Assembly (NCBI GenBank): GCA_021156365.1
Contig: JAJNDK010000003.1
Span: 186,001 to 250,000 of the forward strand
Direction of reading: 5' to 3'
Length of the DNA stretch: 64,000 nucleotides
Source of the DNA: Bacteroidota bacterium
GTDB lineage: Bacteria; Bacteroidota; Bacteroidia; B-17B0; Aurantibacillaceae
Numbering within the stretch: the stretch's first letter is position 1; every line of letters starts with the position of its first letter. The position numbers were made by a program, and so were the translations under genes. Positions 27,015-36,290 of the stretch are shown piece after piece. The notes below the pieces were generated by a model. That model was not told where the DNA came from. It made no database searches and saw only the letters and a program-made list of their open reading frames with translations.

Positions 27015-27716
27015 TTATTTCATCGGCACATTAAAAATAAACCCTACCCCAAACACATTCTCAATACTGAGGTCCGGATCTTCCTTCAGGTATTTACGGA
27101 TCTTGGTGATGAATACATCCAGACTTCGGCCTAAAAAATAATCGTTCTCACCCCAGAGGTCTTTCAGTAGATCCTCACGTTTTATTACTTTGTTCCGGTG
27201 AGCGGATAAATAGTTCAGGATCTCACATTCCTTTTCCGTGATCCGTTTTGTTTTATCGCCTATCGTTAAAGATTGATTCGTGCAATCAAAAATATAATTG
27301 CCTATAGTGATGATCTCCGTTTTGTGTTCAACCGTATTCTCCGGGATCCGGCGGATGACCGCTTTGATCTTCCAGAGCAATTCCTCTTCATCAAATGGTT
27401 TAGTGATATAATCGTCGGCGCCCAGGTCATAGCCTTTTAATTTATCTTCTTTTAAAGATCGTGCAGTGATAAAAATGATCGGAATTTTTTTGTCTTTCGC
27501 TCTCATTGTTTCTGCAAGAGCGAAGCCATCTAATTTTGGCATCATCACATCGAGCAGGCAGAGGTCAAAGGAATTGCTTTCAAATGCTTTTAAGGCCAGC
27601 TCACCATCTTTACAGAGCTTCACATCAAAACCTTCCGTTTCAAGGTAATCCACCAATAGGACACCTAAATTAAGATCATCCTCTGCAAGTAGTATTTTAA
27701 GTCTTTCTTTAGACAT
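27015..27716 (-). CDS. Response regulator, OmpR/PhoB family
   Basis: A 233-residue protein with an N-terminal receiver domain (about residues 6-120, acidic pair in LLAEDD, phospho-acceptor Asp56 in LLDVMMPKLDG, conserved Thr in FITAR and Lys in ITKPF). The C-terminal winged helix DNA-binding domain spans about 135-230 (KRITEKECEILNYL, then VIKREDLLKDLWG and SLDVFITKIRKYL). The ATG at 27716 is used because it opens the receiver and overlaps the sensor kinase stop by eight bases. An upstream in-frame start would lie inside the kinase gene. It is transcribed with the kinase at 27709-28992 and should be phosphorylated by it. Confidence 0.9.
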   Translation of the reverse strand: MSKERLKILLAEDDLNLGVLLVDYLETEGFDVKLCKDGELALKAFESNSFDLCLLDVMMPKLDGFALAETMRAKDKKIPIIFITARSLKEDKLKGYDLGADDYITKPFDEEELLWKIKAVIRRIPENTVEHKTEIITIGNYIFDCTNQSLTIGDKTKRITEKECEILNYLSAHRNKVIKREDLLKDLWGENDYFLGRSLDVFITKIRKYLKEDPDLSIENVFGVGFIFNVPMK

Positions 27717-28992
27717 GCGGTAGTGTAATGATGAATGTAGTGCCTTTTTCTTTTTCACTCTGAAGTTCAATAGTTCCTCCGTGCATCTCGATGATCTTTT
27801 TTACATAAGCCAGGCCCAGACCAAATCCTTTCACGTCATGCACATCGCCGGTCGGAACCCTGAAAAATTTATCGAACACTTTTATTTGATATTCTTTTTC
27901 AATGCCAATGCCTTTATCGGAAACTACCAGAACGATATGCTGAGCACTATCAGCGGTCTGGATGAACAGCTCGGGTTTTTCCCCGGAATATTTAATGGCA
28001 TTGTCGATCAGGTTGCACAATGCATTCATAAGATGATTTCTGTCACCGAACACTACTGTGTTTTTTGCATCGAGCTGCAATTTCAGATCTCCCTGTTTGT
28101 TCTCTATCTGAACACGGATGGGTTTTAGTGTGTCATGGATCAACTGATGCAGATCCAGTTCGGTTTTTTGCAGGGGGATCTCTCCTCTTTCCAATGCCGT
28201 CATGCTTAATACCTGTTCCACCTGCAGCCGGAGTTTTTCATTCTCTTCGAGTATGATCCCGGAATAGTGTTTTATTTTATCTTCCTGTCCGAGGTTTGTA
28301 TCCCTGGTCATCATCTTGCCTGCCAAAGCAATATTGGTTAAAGGTGTTTTGAACTCATGCGTCATATTATTTAAAAAATCGGTTGTGTGCTCTGATAGTT
28401 GTTTCTCCTTCATGAGCGATAAGGTAGTTCGCCAGAACATGACCAATACGATCAGTATCAGGATAATGGAAGTAATGAAGGGTGTTCCCATCTCCGCTAT
28501 AAGGTATTCTTCCTTCTTCGGGAAGAGCAATTTTAATTCAAATCCGCTCTTGCTTACTACTTCTTCGAGGTTCTTTTGATAACAGCCCGGCTCTGCAGGA
28601 GGCAGGGTATGTATTAATCTATTCGTATTCCCCTGCAGGCTGTCGGGAATGTGGGAATTAAGATACGCATTGTTCAGTTTGAATGGAACGATCGGGCGCA
28701 GTACCTCAAATGAATAATCAATACGAAAGCTGTAAAATTTCATGTAATAATTGAACAAGGAATCTATTTTACGGATCTCATTTTTTCCTATGCAGGTTTC
28801 CATATTCCTGCAGGTGACTGTATCGGCAGCAAGCGCTTCGGAAGTCCGGGTAAGAACCATATTCGCCTTTTCATTGAAGAGCTCCTCTTTTATTTTTGCT
28901 GTTTTAAAGATCCAGTTTACCTGGATGATCAGCACGATGACCAATGCAAGGGAGGAAATGGCGATAAATAGCTTGGTCCGGTTCGGTTTCAT
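27709..28992 (-). CDS. Two-component sensor histidine kinase
   Basis: A 427-residue kinase with two membrane helices (about residues 8-28 and 172-192) enclosing a periplasmic sensor of about 140 residues. The cytoplasmic part has a dimerisation helix with phospho-acceptor His212 (MTHEFKTPLTN), an N box (NLIDNAIKYS), a G1 box (VSDKGIGI), an F box (FDKFFRVP) and a G2 box (GFGLGLAYV). The gene is first in the operon and overlaps the regulator by eight bases. The sensor domain contains two close Cys residues (TCRNMETC). On the minus strand, TAATTTTG at 29010-29003 fits a -7 box 10 bases before the start codon. The signal sensed is unknown. Confidence 0.9.
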   Translation of the reverse strand: MKPNRTKLFIAISSLALVIVLIIQVNWIFKTAKIKEELFNEKANMVLTRTSEALAADTVTCRNMETCIGKNEIRKIDSLFNYYMKFYSFRIDYSFEVLRPIVPFKLNNAYLNSHIPDSLQGNTNRLIHTLPPAEPGCYQKNLEEVVSKSGFELKLLFPKKEEYLIAEMGTPFITSIILILIVLVMFWRTTLSLMKEKQLSEHTTDFLNNMTHEFKTPLTNIALAGKMMTRDTNLGQEDKIKHYSGIILEENEKLRLQVEQVLSMTALERGEIPLQKTELDLHQLIHDTLKPIRVQIENKQGDLKLQLDAKNTVVFGDRNHLMNALCNLIDNAIKYSGEKPELFIQTADSAQHIVLVVSDKGIGIEKEYQIKVFDKFFRVPTGDVHDVKGFGLGLAYVKKIIEMHGGTIELQSEKEKGTTFIITLPHV

Positions 28993-29098
28993 TGGAGTAC
29001 CGCAAAATTAACCATTTTCTATGGTATATGCCTCTGCATTAACAAGTCATTAACAAACCAATAACTGCTCACTAACAGGATAGCTTTCGGATCGGCGC

Positions 29099-29106
29099 TA
29101 CCTTTG
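29099..29106 (+). promoter_or_regulatory. Bacteroidota -7 box (TACCTTTG) upstream of a small lipoprotein gene
   Basis: TACCTTTG matches TAnnTTTG and lies 33 bases before the ATG at 29140. No clear TTG is found at the -33 position, so the promoter is only partly supported. Confidence 0.4.
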
Positions 29107-29139
29107 TCCTGTACATTTAAATCATAAAATCTGTTATCT

Positions 29140-29364
29140 ATGAAAATAGTTGTTTTAATCCTTTCACTGACGGCGATTTCAGCATCAGGCTGTAAAAAAG
29201 AAGTATCGGCAGCCCGGCAAACGCAAAGTACTGCGAAGATGGCTCCCGCAACTACTATCGACGATAAAAAAAATGTTCTTCCGTTCCCTTTATTATTCAA
29301 ACCCTGCAATGATCTGAATTCAGCGTATAAAAACTATCTTAGCATAAAGGATGGAGGTTGTTAA
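29140..29364 (+). CDS. Small predicted lipoprotein
   Basis: A 74-residue protein with a signal peptide and a good lipobox (ISASGC, lipidated Cys18 followed by KKE). The mature part is a short linker and a Pro/Phe/Leu segment ending near CNDLNSAYKNYLSIKDGGC. I do not recognise a family. It is divergent from the two-component system at 27015-28992 and could be its target or sensor partner, which is only inferred from position. A -7 box lies upstream. The short length lowers confidence, but the lipobox and the absence of a competing gene support it. Confidence 0.6.
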   Translation: MKIVVLILSLTAISASGCKKEVSAARQTQSTAKMAPATTIDDKKNVLPFPLLFKPCNDLNSAYKNYLSIKDGGC

Positions 29365-29370
29365 GGAATT

Positions 29371-31176
29371 TTAGTATCCTTTTGGTTTTTTGATCTTTAA
29401 GTCGGCGAAAACCCTGTCGAAGATCTTTACATCGTAACCGTTGTCTTTAAAGTAGATCAGGACTTGTTGCATTGTTTCCTCCCAACTACTATAAGGCTGA
29501 ATCAATTCTTTAAACTCTGTTTTGTAAATTGCTACGGCCTTGTCATATTCATTGTCGTATAAATATGCATGGGCCATTTTGCTTAACAGACCGAAATCGC
29601 CGGGATATAGTTGCAGGCCGCGTTTACAATAAGCAACGGCCTCCTTGTACTTTTTATTCTCAAAAAATTGCCAGGCAATGTTCCCAAACTCATAGCTCTG
29701 CAGGTGAAGCGTGTCGGGGGACGTGATTTTTGTGGAAAACGGATATTCTTTTCCGTATGCTTTACGTAGAAAGCCACTTACATTTCCGGAGGTATCAAAT
29801 GCAAAAACTTTTTCGGTAAGAAATTCCTGATTGAAAAATTCACCCGGGCTTGTAAAATGCATTTTGCTGTTTATATCATCGGCCCTGTAATAATAACCAT
29901 CCTGTTCTTTAAAAATGGTAGCGAATTTATCTTCCACCCGATAGACGCCTATGTATTTGTCCAGGACAGAATCGGGTACGGTAATTTCATTTCTGACAGT
30001 AGGGTCGTAAAAATCTTTCCACTTGTATACGGTAGCCACGCTGTTAACCACTTCGTCTATAATACTGCTGTTATCTGTATTCAAAAATATAGCTACCCCA
30101 TTACCGCCTTCAAGACTGCCGTAATATTGCCCGGAAAAACCCTCGTTACGTGCGCCATGCGAAAAATACTTTGCTTTCCCTCTTTCCTGGATAAAAACGC
30201 CTAATGCTACCGATTCATCAATATAAGGTGTTAAACGCAACTGAGTCATTTCGGGTGTCAGTACTTTTGATGATCTTCCTTCATAGGCCAATTGTGTTTC
30301 AACAATGTAATTGCACAGATCGGTCGGTGTGGTCCATAAACCATCGGGACCTTGTTCGGGGTAAACATGAAATTTATTTTTGACTTCGCTGCCATCACTG
30401 TAATAAGCGGTCGCCAGTAATTTTAATTTATCGGAAGGTGGCGGCTGACTGAAGAAGCTATTCGCCATTCCCATTGGTTTTAATATATTATCATACATAA
30501 ACTTGTCGTATGGCTGCCGGGTGACATCGGTAATGATCAGGCGCGAAATGGTTGTTCCCCCACCTGAATATTTATATTTTAAACCCGGTTCAAATTCAGA
30601 ACGGACTGCAGGCGTATTCGCAGGCGCTTTACCATCTAAAATTTGCGGTATTGTTGGGAGTTTTGCTTTACGATCGTAACCGGGGAAACCTGTCACACTT
30701 AAGCCAGCGCTGTGACTGAGCAAATGAGCGAGTGTTATTTTTTTGTTTTTTGAAAGGGAGTCATACGGAAATTTCCAGGATTTTAAATAGGTGTTGATGT
30801 CCACATTCAGATCCAGTTTTTTATCCTGCACCAATTTCAGAACACCGATCGCGTTAAGTGATTTACTTATAGAGCCGGGTTCAAACAGAGTTTCGGTAGT
30901 AACAACACGCTTTTTTTTTTCATCTGCCCAACCGTAACCTTTGGCCCAAACCACTTTATAATTATGTACAACAGCGATGCTTAAGCCTTTTACCTTGAAA
31001 AAAGCCATGCGTTCTGTAATATTGTAGCCTTTATCGTTGATCTTTACACGACCGGCGAGGTTGTTCTCTACCTGTTTTATTTGCTCTTCAACTTCTTTTG
31101 AATAAGTTGTTTGTGCGCTAAGATGACTGAAATTGGGCCAAAGGCTTATTAACAGGAGAAGAAAAATGTATTTCAT
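29371..31176 (-). CDS. Serine hydrolase, beta-lactamase/class C fold, with C-terminal TPR
   Basis: A 601-residue secreted protein with a signal peptide (ending SHLSAQ). Residues about 50-385 are a class C beta-lactamase/DD-peptidase-type domain. The SxxK motif is Ser102-Ile-Ser-Lys105, the second motif region reads KYKYSGGG (a YSG in place of the usual YxN), and a FSHGARNEG segment supplies the third HxG-like motif. A beta domain of about 90 residues follows, and the C-terminal 100 residues form tetratricopeptide-like helices (KKYKEAVAYCKRGLQLYPGD). Such proteins are usually esterases, peptidases or penicillin-binding-like hydrolases; the substrate is unknown. The AraC regulator at 31260-32153 lies just upstream on the same strand. 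Confidence 0.85.
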   Translation of the reverse strand: MKYIFLLLLISLWPNFSHLSAQTTYSKEVEEQIKQVENNLAGRVKINDKGYNITERMAFFKVKGLSIAVVHNYKVVWAKGYGWADEKKKRVVTTETLFEPGSISKSLNAIGVLKLVQDKKLDLNVDINTYLKSWKFPYDSLSKNKKITLAHLLSHSAGLSVTGFPGYDRKAKLPTIPQILDGKAPANTPAVRSEFEPGLKYKYSGGGTTISRLIITDVTRQPYDKFMYDNILKPMGMANSFFSQPPPSDKLKLLATAYYSDGSEVKNKFHVYPEQGPDGLWTTPTDLCNYIVETQLAYEGRSSKVLTPEMTQLRLTPYIDESVALGVFIQERGKAKYFSHGARNEGFSGQYYGSLEGGNGVAIFLNTDNSSIIDEVVNSVATVYKWKDFYDPTVRNEITVPDSVLDKYIGVYRVEDKFATIFKEQDGYYYRADDINSKMHFTSPGEFFNQEFLTEKVFAFDTSGNVSGFLRKAYGKEYPFSTKITSPDTLHLQSYEFGNIAWQFFENKKYKEAVAYCKRGLQLYPGDFGLLSKMAHAYLYDNEYDKAVAIYKTEFKELIQPYSSWEETMQQVLIYFKDNGYDVKIFDRVFADLKIKKPKGY

Positions 31177-31259
31177 AAATAGGGGTCTGCAAAGGTATAA
31201 TGCAAAAATGTCTGAAAGTTACAGGTAAGAGAAACAAAAAGCATGGAGAACAACAGCCT

Positions 31260-32153
31260 TTAGCTACCGGCTTTTTTTAGCTCTGCAGGGGAAATGCCGA
31301 ATACTTTTTTAAATGCTTTACTAAAGGTGTAAATATCCGCAAAGCCGTTTGCCTCTGCTACTTCTGTAATAAGAATCCCTTTTTTTATCTGCAACCTTGC
31401 CTTGCAGAGTCTTTGTCTTATCTGGTACTGATGAGGTGTGATCCCGTATACCTGCTTAAAAGTACGAAAAAAATGAAATTCGGATAAAGCAACAGCAGCA
31501 GCTATTTCAGCCATTTCCATAGGTTCCGGTATGGCATCATCAATAATGGACTTTGCTTCATGCACTCTTTTGAACAATTCATCCCTGGTTGCTTTTTTAT
31601 TGGCTTTGATCTGCAATGTTTGTTTCCGTATAATGGATTGGGCCAGGAGCATATTTTTTGCCAGGTCGTAGAACAGTTGTTCCTTTTCGATCATTAGTTC
31701 ACCTGTGTTCGGGTCGAGATGATCTTTTAATGAGCTTAAGTATTGACTGAAATGATCGTCTGACCTGTATACGGTTTCAGGAAAATTGAGATCAGGCGTG
31801 CTTATTTGCTGTTGATCCAGTAAAAACCGATCGGAAGCGGTGTAATTGTGATACACATCCGTGAGCAATCGTTTTTCAATATTAAAACAAAGCCCTGTTG
31901 TAGGTTCCGGAGTATCGAGAAGAACTTCGAATTTCAGATTCGGATTGACAAGTAAAAAACATCCGTCTTTCACACTGTATGTTTTTTTGTTTACTCTGTA
32001 GTTTTCACAGCCTTTTATAACATACTTGATCCCTATAAAGTTTGAGCTTGTTTCTCCTGCCCGTGAAAAATCCTTCAACCTTGAAAAGGCAGCCTTATTA
32101 TCATTCCATATATTCCCGATAACTATTCCCCTGTATTCCCTGTTGTGGATCAT
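31260..32153 (-). CDS. AraC-family transcriptional regulator
   Basis: A 297-residue protein. The ATG at 32153 is used; an in-frame TTG lies two codons upstream. The N-terminal part (about residues 1-175) is a cupin-like sensing domain. The C-terminal about 100 residues hold two helix-turn-helix motifs: EMAEIAAAVALSEFHFFRTF with VYGITPHQYQ, and VAEANGFADIYTFSKAFKK with FGISPAEL, the AraC signature. It lies 83 bases upstream of the serine hydrolase on the same strand and divergent from a second serine hydrolase at 32324, so it may control either. The intergenic region to 32324 contains two similar GATTT(T)GACAAA segments (near 32188 and 32269) that could be binding sites. Confidence 0.85.
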   Translation of the reverse strand: MIHNREYRGIVIGNIWNDNKAAFSRLKDFSRAGETSSNFIGIKYVIKGCENYRVNKKTYSVKDGCFLLVNPNLKFEVLLDTPEPTTGLCFNIEKRLLTDVYHNYTASDRFLLDQQQISTPDLNFPETVYRSDDHFSQYLSSLKDHLDPNTGELMIEKEQLFYDLAKNMLLAQSIIRKQTLQIKANKKATRDELFKRVHEAKSIIDDAIPEPMEMAEIAAAVALSEFHFFRTFKQVYGITPHQYQIRQRLCKARLQIKKGILITEVAEANGFADIYTFSKAFKKVFGISPAELKKAGS

Positions 32154-32323
32154 ATTCAAAAATAGGCATGGAATCCTTCATAAAACAAGGGATTTTGACA
32201 AACGGTAGTATTCAGGTACAAACCGGCTTTGTAGAATGAAATCGGATGTACCCAAAGAAAAAAGCAGGATTTGACAAATGAATAAACGCATATTCCTATA
32301 GTTTTGGCTCAAATGAATGTGTT

Positions 32324-33688
32324 ATGAAAAAAGTGATGAAATACCTGGCTTGTGCCTCTCTATTGTTTTTGACTAAACCGGTCCGCTCTCAAAGTGGTAT
32401 TGATCCGGCCCTGGCGACGGCTTTACAGAATTCCCTTAATTCCATACGCACTAATTTGCAGGTAAAAGGTATTTCTGCCGCTGCCTACATACCCGGTCAG
32501 GGGATCTGGAAAGGTGTTACGGGTGTTACATACGGCTCGATGCCGATAGATACAAACATGTTGTTCAGCATTGGAAGTGTCACAAAAACATTCGTTGCAA
32601 CGGAGATATTTAAGCTCATCGAGAATGGTCAGTTATCATTGAACGATTCTGTACATTCTTTGTTGCCACCTATTCAGAATGTGGATCCGAACATTACGGT
32701 CCGGCAGCTTTTGGGGCACAAATCAGGGCTTGCGGATTATCTTAATGTCAACTGGGAAAACGGTATGTTTGCCGATCTGTACCGGATCTGGTATCAGCCG
32801 GCAGTCCTTGATTCCTTTTTACCTGCACCCCTGGCAGCACCGGGCGGAGCGTGGAATTACATCAATACCAATTATGCCTTGTTAGGAATGATCGTGGAAG
32901 CAAAGACCGGAGATTCATTGCATACGGTGCTTAGAAATGATTTTTTGTCGCCATTAGGATTGAACAATACACATATGGAAGTGTTTGAGCTCTATCCGAA
33001 TCCCATTGCTCATAACTGGGCCGGGCCCATTGCGAATCCTGCAGCTGCAACTGATGAGTCGTCAACACCGCATGAAGCATTATGGAGCTCCGTTTCGGCG
33101 GCCGGTGGTTATTTCTCCGACCCGACAGACCTTGTGAAATGGGGCTACAATCTGTATTCGGGGAATGTATTGAGCCAATCATCGCTTGCGGAGATGTTAA
33201 CGTTTACAAATGTGGGCGGAGGATATTTTAACGGGTACGGATTGGGTTCCATGCGTTTCCCCGGGAACGGAAGAACCTACTGGGGACATGCGGGTAATTA
33301 TTTCGGCTACGCGGCTTGTATGTTATATTATCCGCAGGACAGCATCTGTGTAGCATTATTGATCAACCAGGATTGTTATGCAGCTGTGGGTGCAAAGACT
33401 TTTATTCATGCTGCCATTACCAATGCTGCAGTGGGATTAAAAGAAACTGCGATAAAAAATGAACTAACCGTATTTCCCAATCCGTCCGATGCCGGATTTA
33501 CTGTTGCCGTAGAGAAGGGAGAATATAGAATTGAGCTGACCGATGCCCTGGGTAAGGTTGTTCATGCAGATACATTTTCCGGTACAGTATATAAATTGAA
33601 CAGCGAGCTTCTCCGGGAAGGAGTCTATCAGCTGAAACTATATTCCGATAAAGGAAGCGTTTCGGAAAAGATCGTTGTGATGCATTAA
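32324..33688 (+). CDS. Secreted serine hydrolase with T9SS type A sorting domain
   Basis: A 454-residue protein with a signal peptide (ending VRSQ) and a beta-lactamase-like hydrolase domain (about residues 28-365). The catalytic SxxK is Ser85-Val-Thr-Lys88, the second motif lies in NYINTNYALLG, and the third in YWGHAGNY. The last 75 residues form a T9SS C-terminal sorting domain of the Por type: a VFPNPSDAGFTVAVEKGEY start, ELTDALGKVV, and a GVYQLKLYSDKG then KIVVMH end. The protein is thus predicted to be exported across the outer membrane and displayed or released. The gene is divergent from the AraC regulator. Substrate unknown. Confidence 0.85.
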   Translation: MKKVMKYLACASLLFLTKPVRSQSGIDPALATALQNSLNSIRTNLQVKGISAAAYIPGQGIWKGVTGVTYGSMPIDTNMLFSIGSVTKTFVATEIFKLIENGQLSLNDSVHSLLPPIQNVDPNITVRQLLGHKSGLADYLNVNWENGMFADLYRIWYQPAVLDSFLPAPLAAPGGAWNYINTNYALLGMIVEAKTGDSLHTVLRNDFLSPLGLNNTHMEVFELYPNPIAHNWAGPIANPAAATDESSTPHEALWSSVSAAGGYFSDPTDLVKWGYNLYSGNVLSQSSLAEMLTFTNVGGGYFNGYGLGSMRFPGNGRTYWGHAGNYFGYAACMLYYPQDSICVALLINQDCYAAVGAKTFIHAAITNAAVGLKETAIKNELTVFPNPSDAGFTVAVEKGEYRIELTDALGKVVHADTFSGTVYKLNSELLREGVYQLKLYSDKGSVSEKIVVMH

Positions 33689-33717
33689 CTAAATTTGGTA
33701 CTTATCTCTGCAACTAT

Positions 33718-34848
33718 TCAGAATTTGAATTTCTCAAACGTCTTACCATTGAATTTATAGACTCCGCCTGTATGTGTTCCAAGCCACAGCCCGCCTTGTT
33801 GGTCCTGATAAATAGAGAATAAATTGACAATTGTACCACTATCTTTCACAGGATAATGGCTGATGGTTTTCTTATCGTATCGCCAAACGCCGGCACTATA
33901 TGTTACCATCCATAAATCGCCATTTTTAGTTTCGGCAACAGACATGAAGTAAATAAGATCAGCTTCACCCGGATTTTCTAAATTGTACATTCCCTTTTCT
34001 TTTCTGTACCGGATTAAATTATTTCCCTGCTCGTCTGTATAGCTGTTTGGACTTATATCATATCGGTAGTGGTTATTGCAGAACCAGAATTTTCCTTCTT
34101 TATCTTCGAGAATAGAACGAATGCCAAAAGAACCCCCACTCGGTGTATCTGTAAGTTCTTTTTCATACATCCAGCTAAAAGACTTTCCGTCGTAGCGGCA
34201 TATTCCGAGTGTTGACGTACCGAACCACCTGTTTCCTTTGCTGTCTTTATAAATGGTGTACACATCATAAGGGCTAAAAGCCATAAACGGGAATTTGGAG
34301 CGGGGGAATTTTGATTTGTGCTCTGCACCGGCTTTGGTTTCAGGGAATTCTAAACGGTACAGCGTTTTTCCATCATATCGATAAACAACTCCGGAGTCCT
34401 GTGCACCCTGGAACCACAGATCATCCGCTTGTAATTTCCACCCTTTGTCGGGCGAATTACTCCTCGTAATACTCAATGTGTTGAACGTCTTCCCGTCAAA
34501 TTTACTTATTCCACCAACCGTATTAAAGTATATATTGCCGGTTTTATCTTCCTGTATTCCCCGTATTTTAGTATTGCATAAGCCGTCTTTCGTTGAGAAG
34601 TGAAGAAGGGTTTTTCCATCGTATCGATACACGCCATGCCCGTTGCTTCCAAACCAAAGATCCTGATTCTTAGCCTCAAAAACAATCAGTATGCTGTCAT
34701 GCGTTTCTGAAACCGTGTCACCAATTGTAACGGCGGGGTTTTGGGCGTTCAAATCGGCAGGGGCAATCCGCGGTGTATTTTGCCCGGAGCAGGAAGCGCC
34801 AAAAATAAAGAATGGCAGAAGAAAATAGAGATTCAGATGTCTGTTCAT
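33718..34848 (-). CDS. Beta-propeller lipoprotein with two-component-regulator-propeller repeats
   Basis: A 376-residue lipoprotein (lipobox FGASC, lipidated near Cys20). Residues 50-375 carry about six repeats of the Reg_prop type, for example DLWFGSNGHGVYRYDGKT, NIYFNTVGGISKFDGKT, RWFGTSTLGICRYDGKS, LWMVTYSAGVWRYDKKT and LWLGTHTGGVYKFNGKT. Repeats like these build the sensor propellers of hybrid two-component regulators, but this protein has no kinase or membrane-spanning output domain. It is probably a stand-alone envelope propeller that binds a ligand. It converges with the serine hydrolase gene at 32324-33688. Ligand unknown. Confidence 0.85.
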   Translation of the reverse strand: MNRHLNLYFLLPFFIFGASCSGQNTPRIAPADLNAQNPAVTIGDTVSETHDSILIVFEAKNQDLWFGSNGHGVYRYDGKTLLHFSTKDGLCNTKIRGIQEDKTGNIYFNTVGGISKFDGKTFNTLSITRSNSPDKGWKLQADDLWFQGAQDSGVVYRYDGKTLYRLEFPETKAGAEHKSKFPRSKFPFMAFSPYDVYTIYKDSKGNRWFGTSTLGICRYDGKSFSWMYEKELTDTPSGGSFGIRSILEDKEGKFWFCNNHYRYDISPNSYTDEQGNNLIRYRKEKGMYNLENPGEADLIYFMSVAETKNGDLWMVTYSAGVWRYDKKTISHYPVKDSGTIVNLFSIYQDQQGGLWLGTHTGGVYKFNGKTFEKFKF

Positions 34849-35041
34849 GAACGGATCATTGATGTGTAGGACAAATGTAGTTTTGATGAAGCTAGTATTT
34901 TGTTATTGACTTGTTAATAATAGGAATCTTTTTTTTGTTAAGCTATTTTGGATTAAAAAAAGGCAGTAAACCGCCGTTTTTATTCCACTTTTTAATTATA
35001 TCTTGACCTCAGATTTAATTTCATAAACTTGTTTCAGGATC

Positions 35042-36034
35042 ATGACGCGAACCTATTTGACATACTCCGGAGATGTGGGGAATTTTCAACATGATTTGAT
35101 CGGGTTGAGTAAAAGAGGGCTTTATGGCCTGAGACTTATCAACAAAGGAAAAAGCGCAGAAGAATTTATACATCGTATAGAAGAAGTTCTGGCATATAAC
35201 CGGGACAACAGTCTGAATTTGGAGATTCTTATTGATCTGCCTGGTGAAAAGGCACTGATCGGCAAGGTCGGTGATGGGTTGAAAATTGAAAAAGGAGACA
35301 CTTACATTTTATGTAACGAAAAACCGGATCCCGCAAAAAATGAGATCCCTACCATTAATTTTTTAACCCGGATTGACCGCACAAAAGTTTTTGAAGGGGA
35401 TGTAGTATCCATTGCGGACGGTGAGCTTGAGATGAACATTGTTTTCATGAATGAACATTCGGTCACCTGTGTAGCACAGAATTCTTTCCTGCTCACTTCA
35501 AACCGATCTTTCAATATCAAAGGAAATAAGCTACCCGCTCATCCGATCTCGGTCGATGATCAGGCATTCCTTGATAAGATCAAATTCCCGGATATCTCCA
35601 AACACATTAAAATCCTTGTTTCCTTCGTAACACAAGCTTCGCATGTAAAATACGTTAAGGACATTTCACCGGATTTCCAGGTTATCTCAAAAATAGAGAA
35701 CGTAATCAGTGAGCAGGATCTGGAAGCGATCATCATGATCTCAGATGGAATTATGCTTGGAAGGGGCGACCTGGTAAGCACAAGCAGAATGAGCGAGGTT
35801 TTTCCTTTTCAAAAAAGCATTATTGAAAAATGCAGAGCCTTAAATAAAGAACTGATACTTGCAACGGGACTCTTTGGAGATATAAAGAATAGTAACAAAC
35901 CAAGCATTTCCGACATTTTGGATTTTGGTTATTTAAGAAACTTAAAGGTTAACGCATTTTTGATCGCAGGCACAAATGCGAGGCACTATCCTTTTGAAAC
36001 GTTGCACTTCATGACAAATTTTGAAGAGCTATAA
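35042..36034 (+). CDS. Pyruvate-kinase-like barrel protein lacking the C-terminal domain
   Basis: A 330-residue protein, shorter than a full pyruvate kinase (about 470 residues). It follows the kinase barrel and B-domain order: ILIDLPGEKALIG where pyruvate kinase has its DTKGPEIR strand, a B-domain-like insert, DISPDFQVISKIEN (the catalytic Lys and metal-binding Glu region), IMISDGIMLGRGDL (metal-binding Asp) and LILATGLFGDI near the ATQMLESM position. The N-terminal signature strand and the whole C-terminal allosteric domain are missing. It may be a catalytically altered paralogue rather than the glycolytic enzyme. A weak promoter (TTG at 35003, TAAACTTG at 35024, 18 bases apart) lies upstream. 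The gene stands alone. Confidence 0.75.
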   Translation: MTRTYLTYSGDVGNFQHDLIGLSKRGLYGLRLINKGKSAEEFIHRIEEVLAYNRDNSLNLEILIDLPGEKALIGKVGDGLKIEKGDTYILCNEKPDPAKNEIPTINFLTRIDRTKVFEGDVVSIADGELEMNIVFMNEHSVTCVAQNSFLLTSNRSFNIKGNKLPAHPISVDDQAFLDKIKFPDISKHIKILVSFVTQASHVKYVKDISPDFQVISKIENVISEQDLEAIIMISDGIMLGRGDLVSTSRMSEVFPFQKSIIEKCRALNKELILATGLFGDIKNSNKPSISDILDFGYLRNLKVNAFLIAGTNARHYPFETLHFMTNFEEL

Positions 36035-36229
36035 TACTGAGAAGGCCGAACAAGTGAAATATCGGACCTGAACTGAATTAACTTGTTATTTCCACTTGCT
36101 GATGCAAATTTGTACGTGGTTTTCAGTTCACAAACAAACAGTACCCTTAAATTCAGACAAATACAACTGCTGGTTGTTAAAAACCAACCATAAGTAGTGT
36201 CATTACAACTAAAAGGAACGTCATTTTTA

Positions 36230-36260
36230 TTGACTTCGGGAGTGAAGCCACCTACCTTTG
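36230..36260 (+). promoter_or_regulatory. Bacteroidota promoter of the XRE-pentapeptide/DrrAB operon
   Basis: TTG at 36230-36232 and TACCTTTG at 36253-36260 are separated by 20 bases, matching the Bacteroidota -33/-7 arrangement. The start codon is 30 bases further on. Confidence 0.7.
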
Positions 36261-36290
36261 TAGAGTCGAAATAAAACAAAAGACAACAGT

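Noticed and set aside
26895-27134. 79-codon plus-strand frame between the RHS gene and the response regulator
   Set aside because: It runs through two hairpins and into the antisense of the response regulator. No domain or promoter supports it.
34958-34984. Hairpin-like sequence before the pyruvate-kinase-like gene (AAAAAGGCAG with CGCCGTTTTT)
   Set aside because: The stem contains two mismatches and there is no upstream gene to terminate on either strand, so it was not listed as a terminator.
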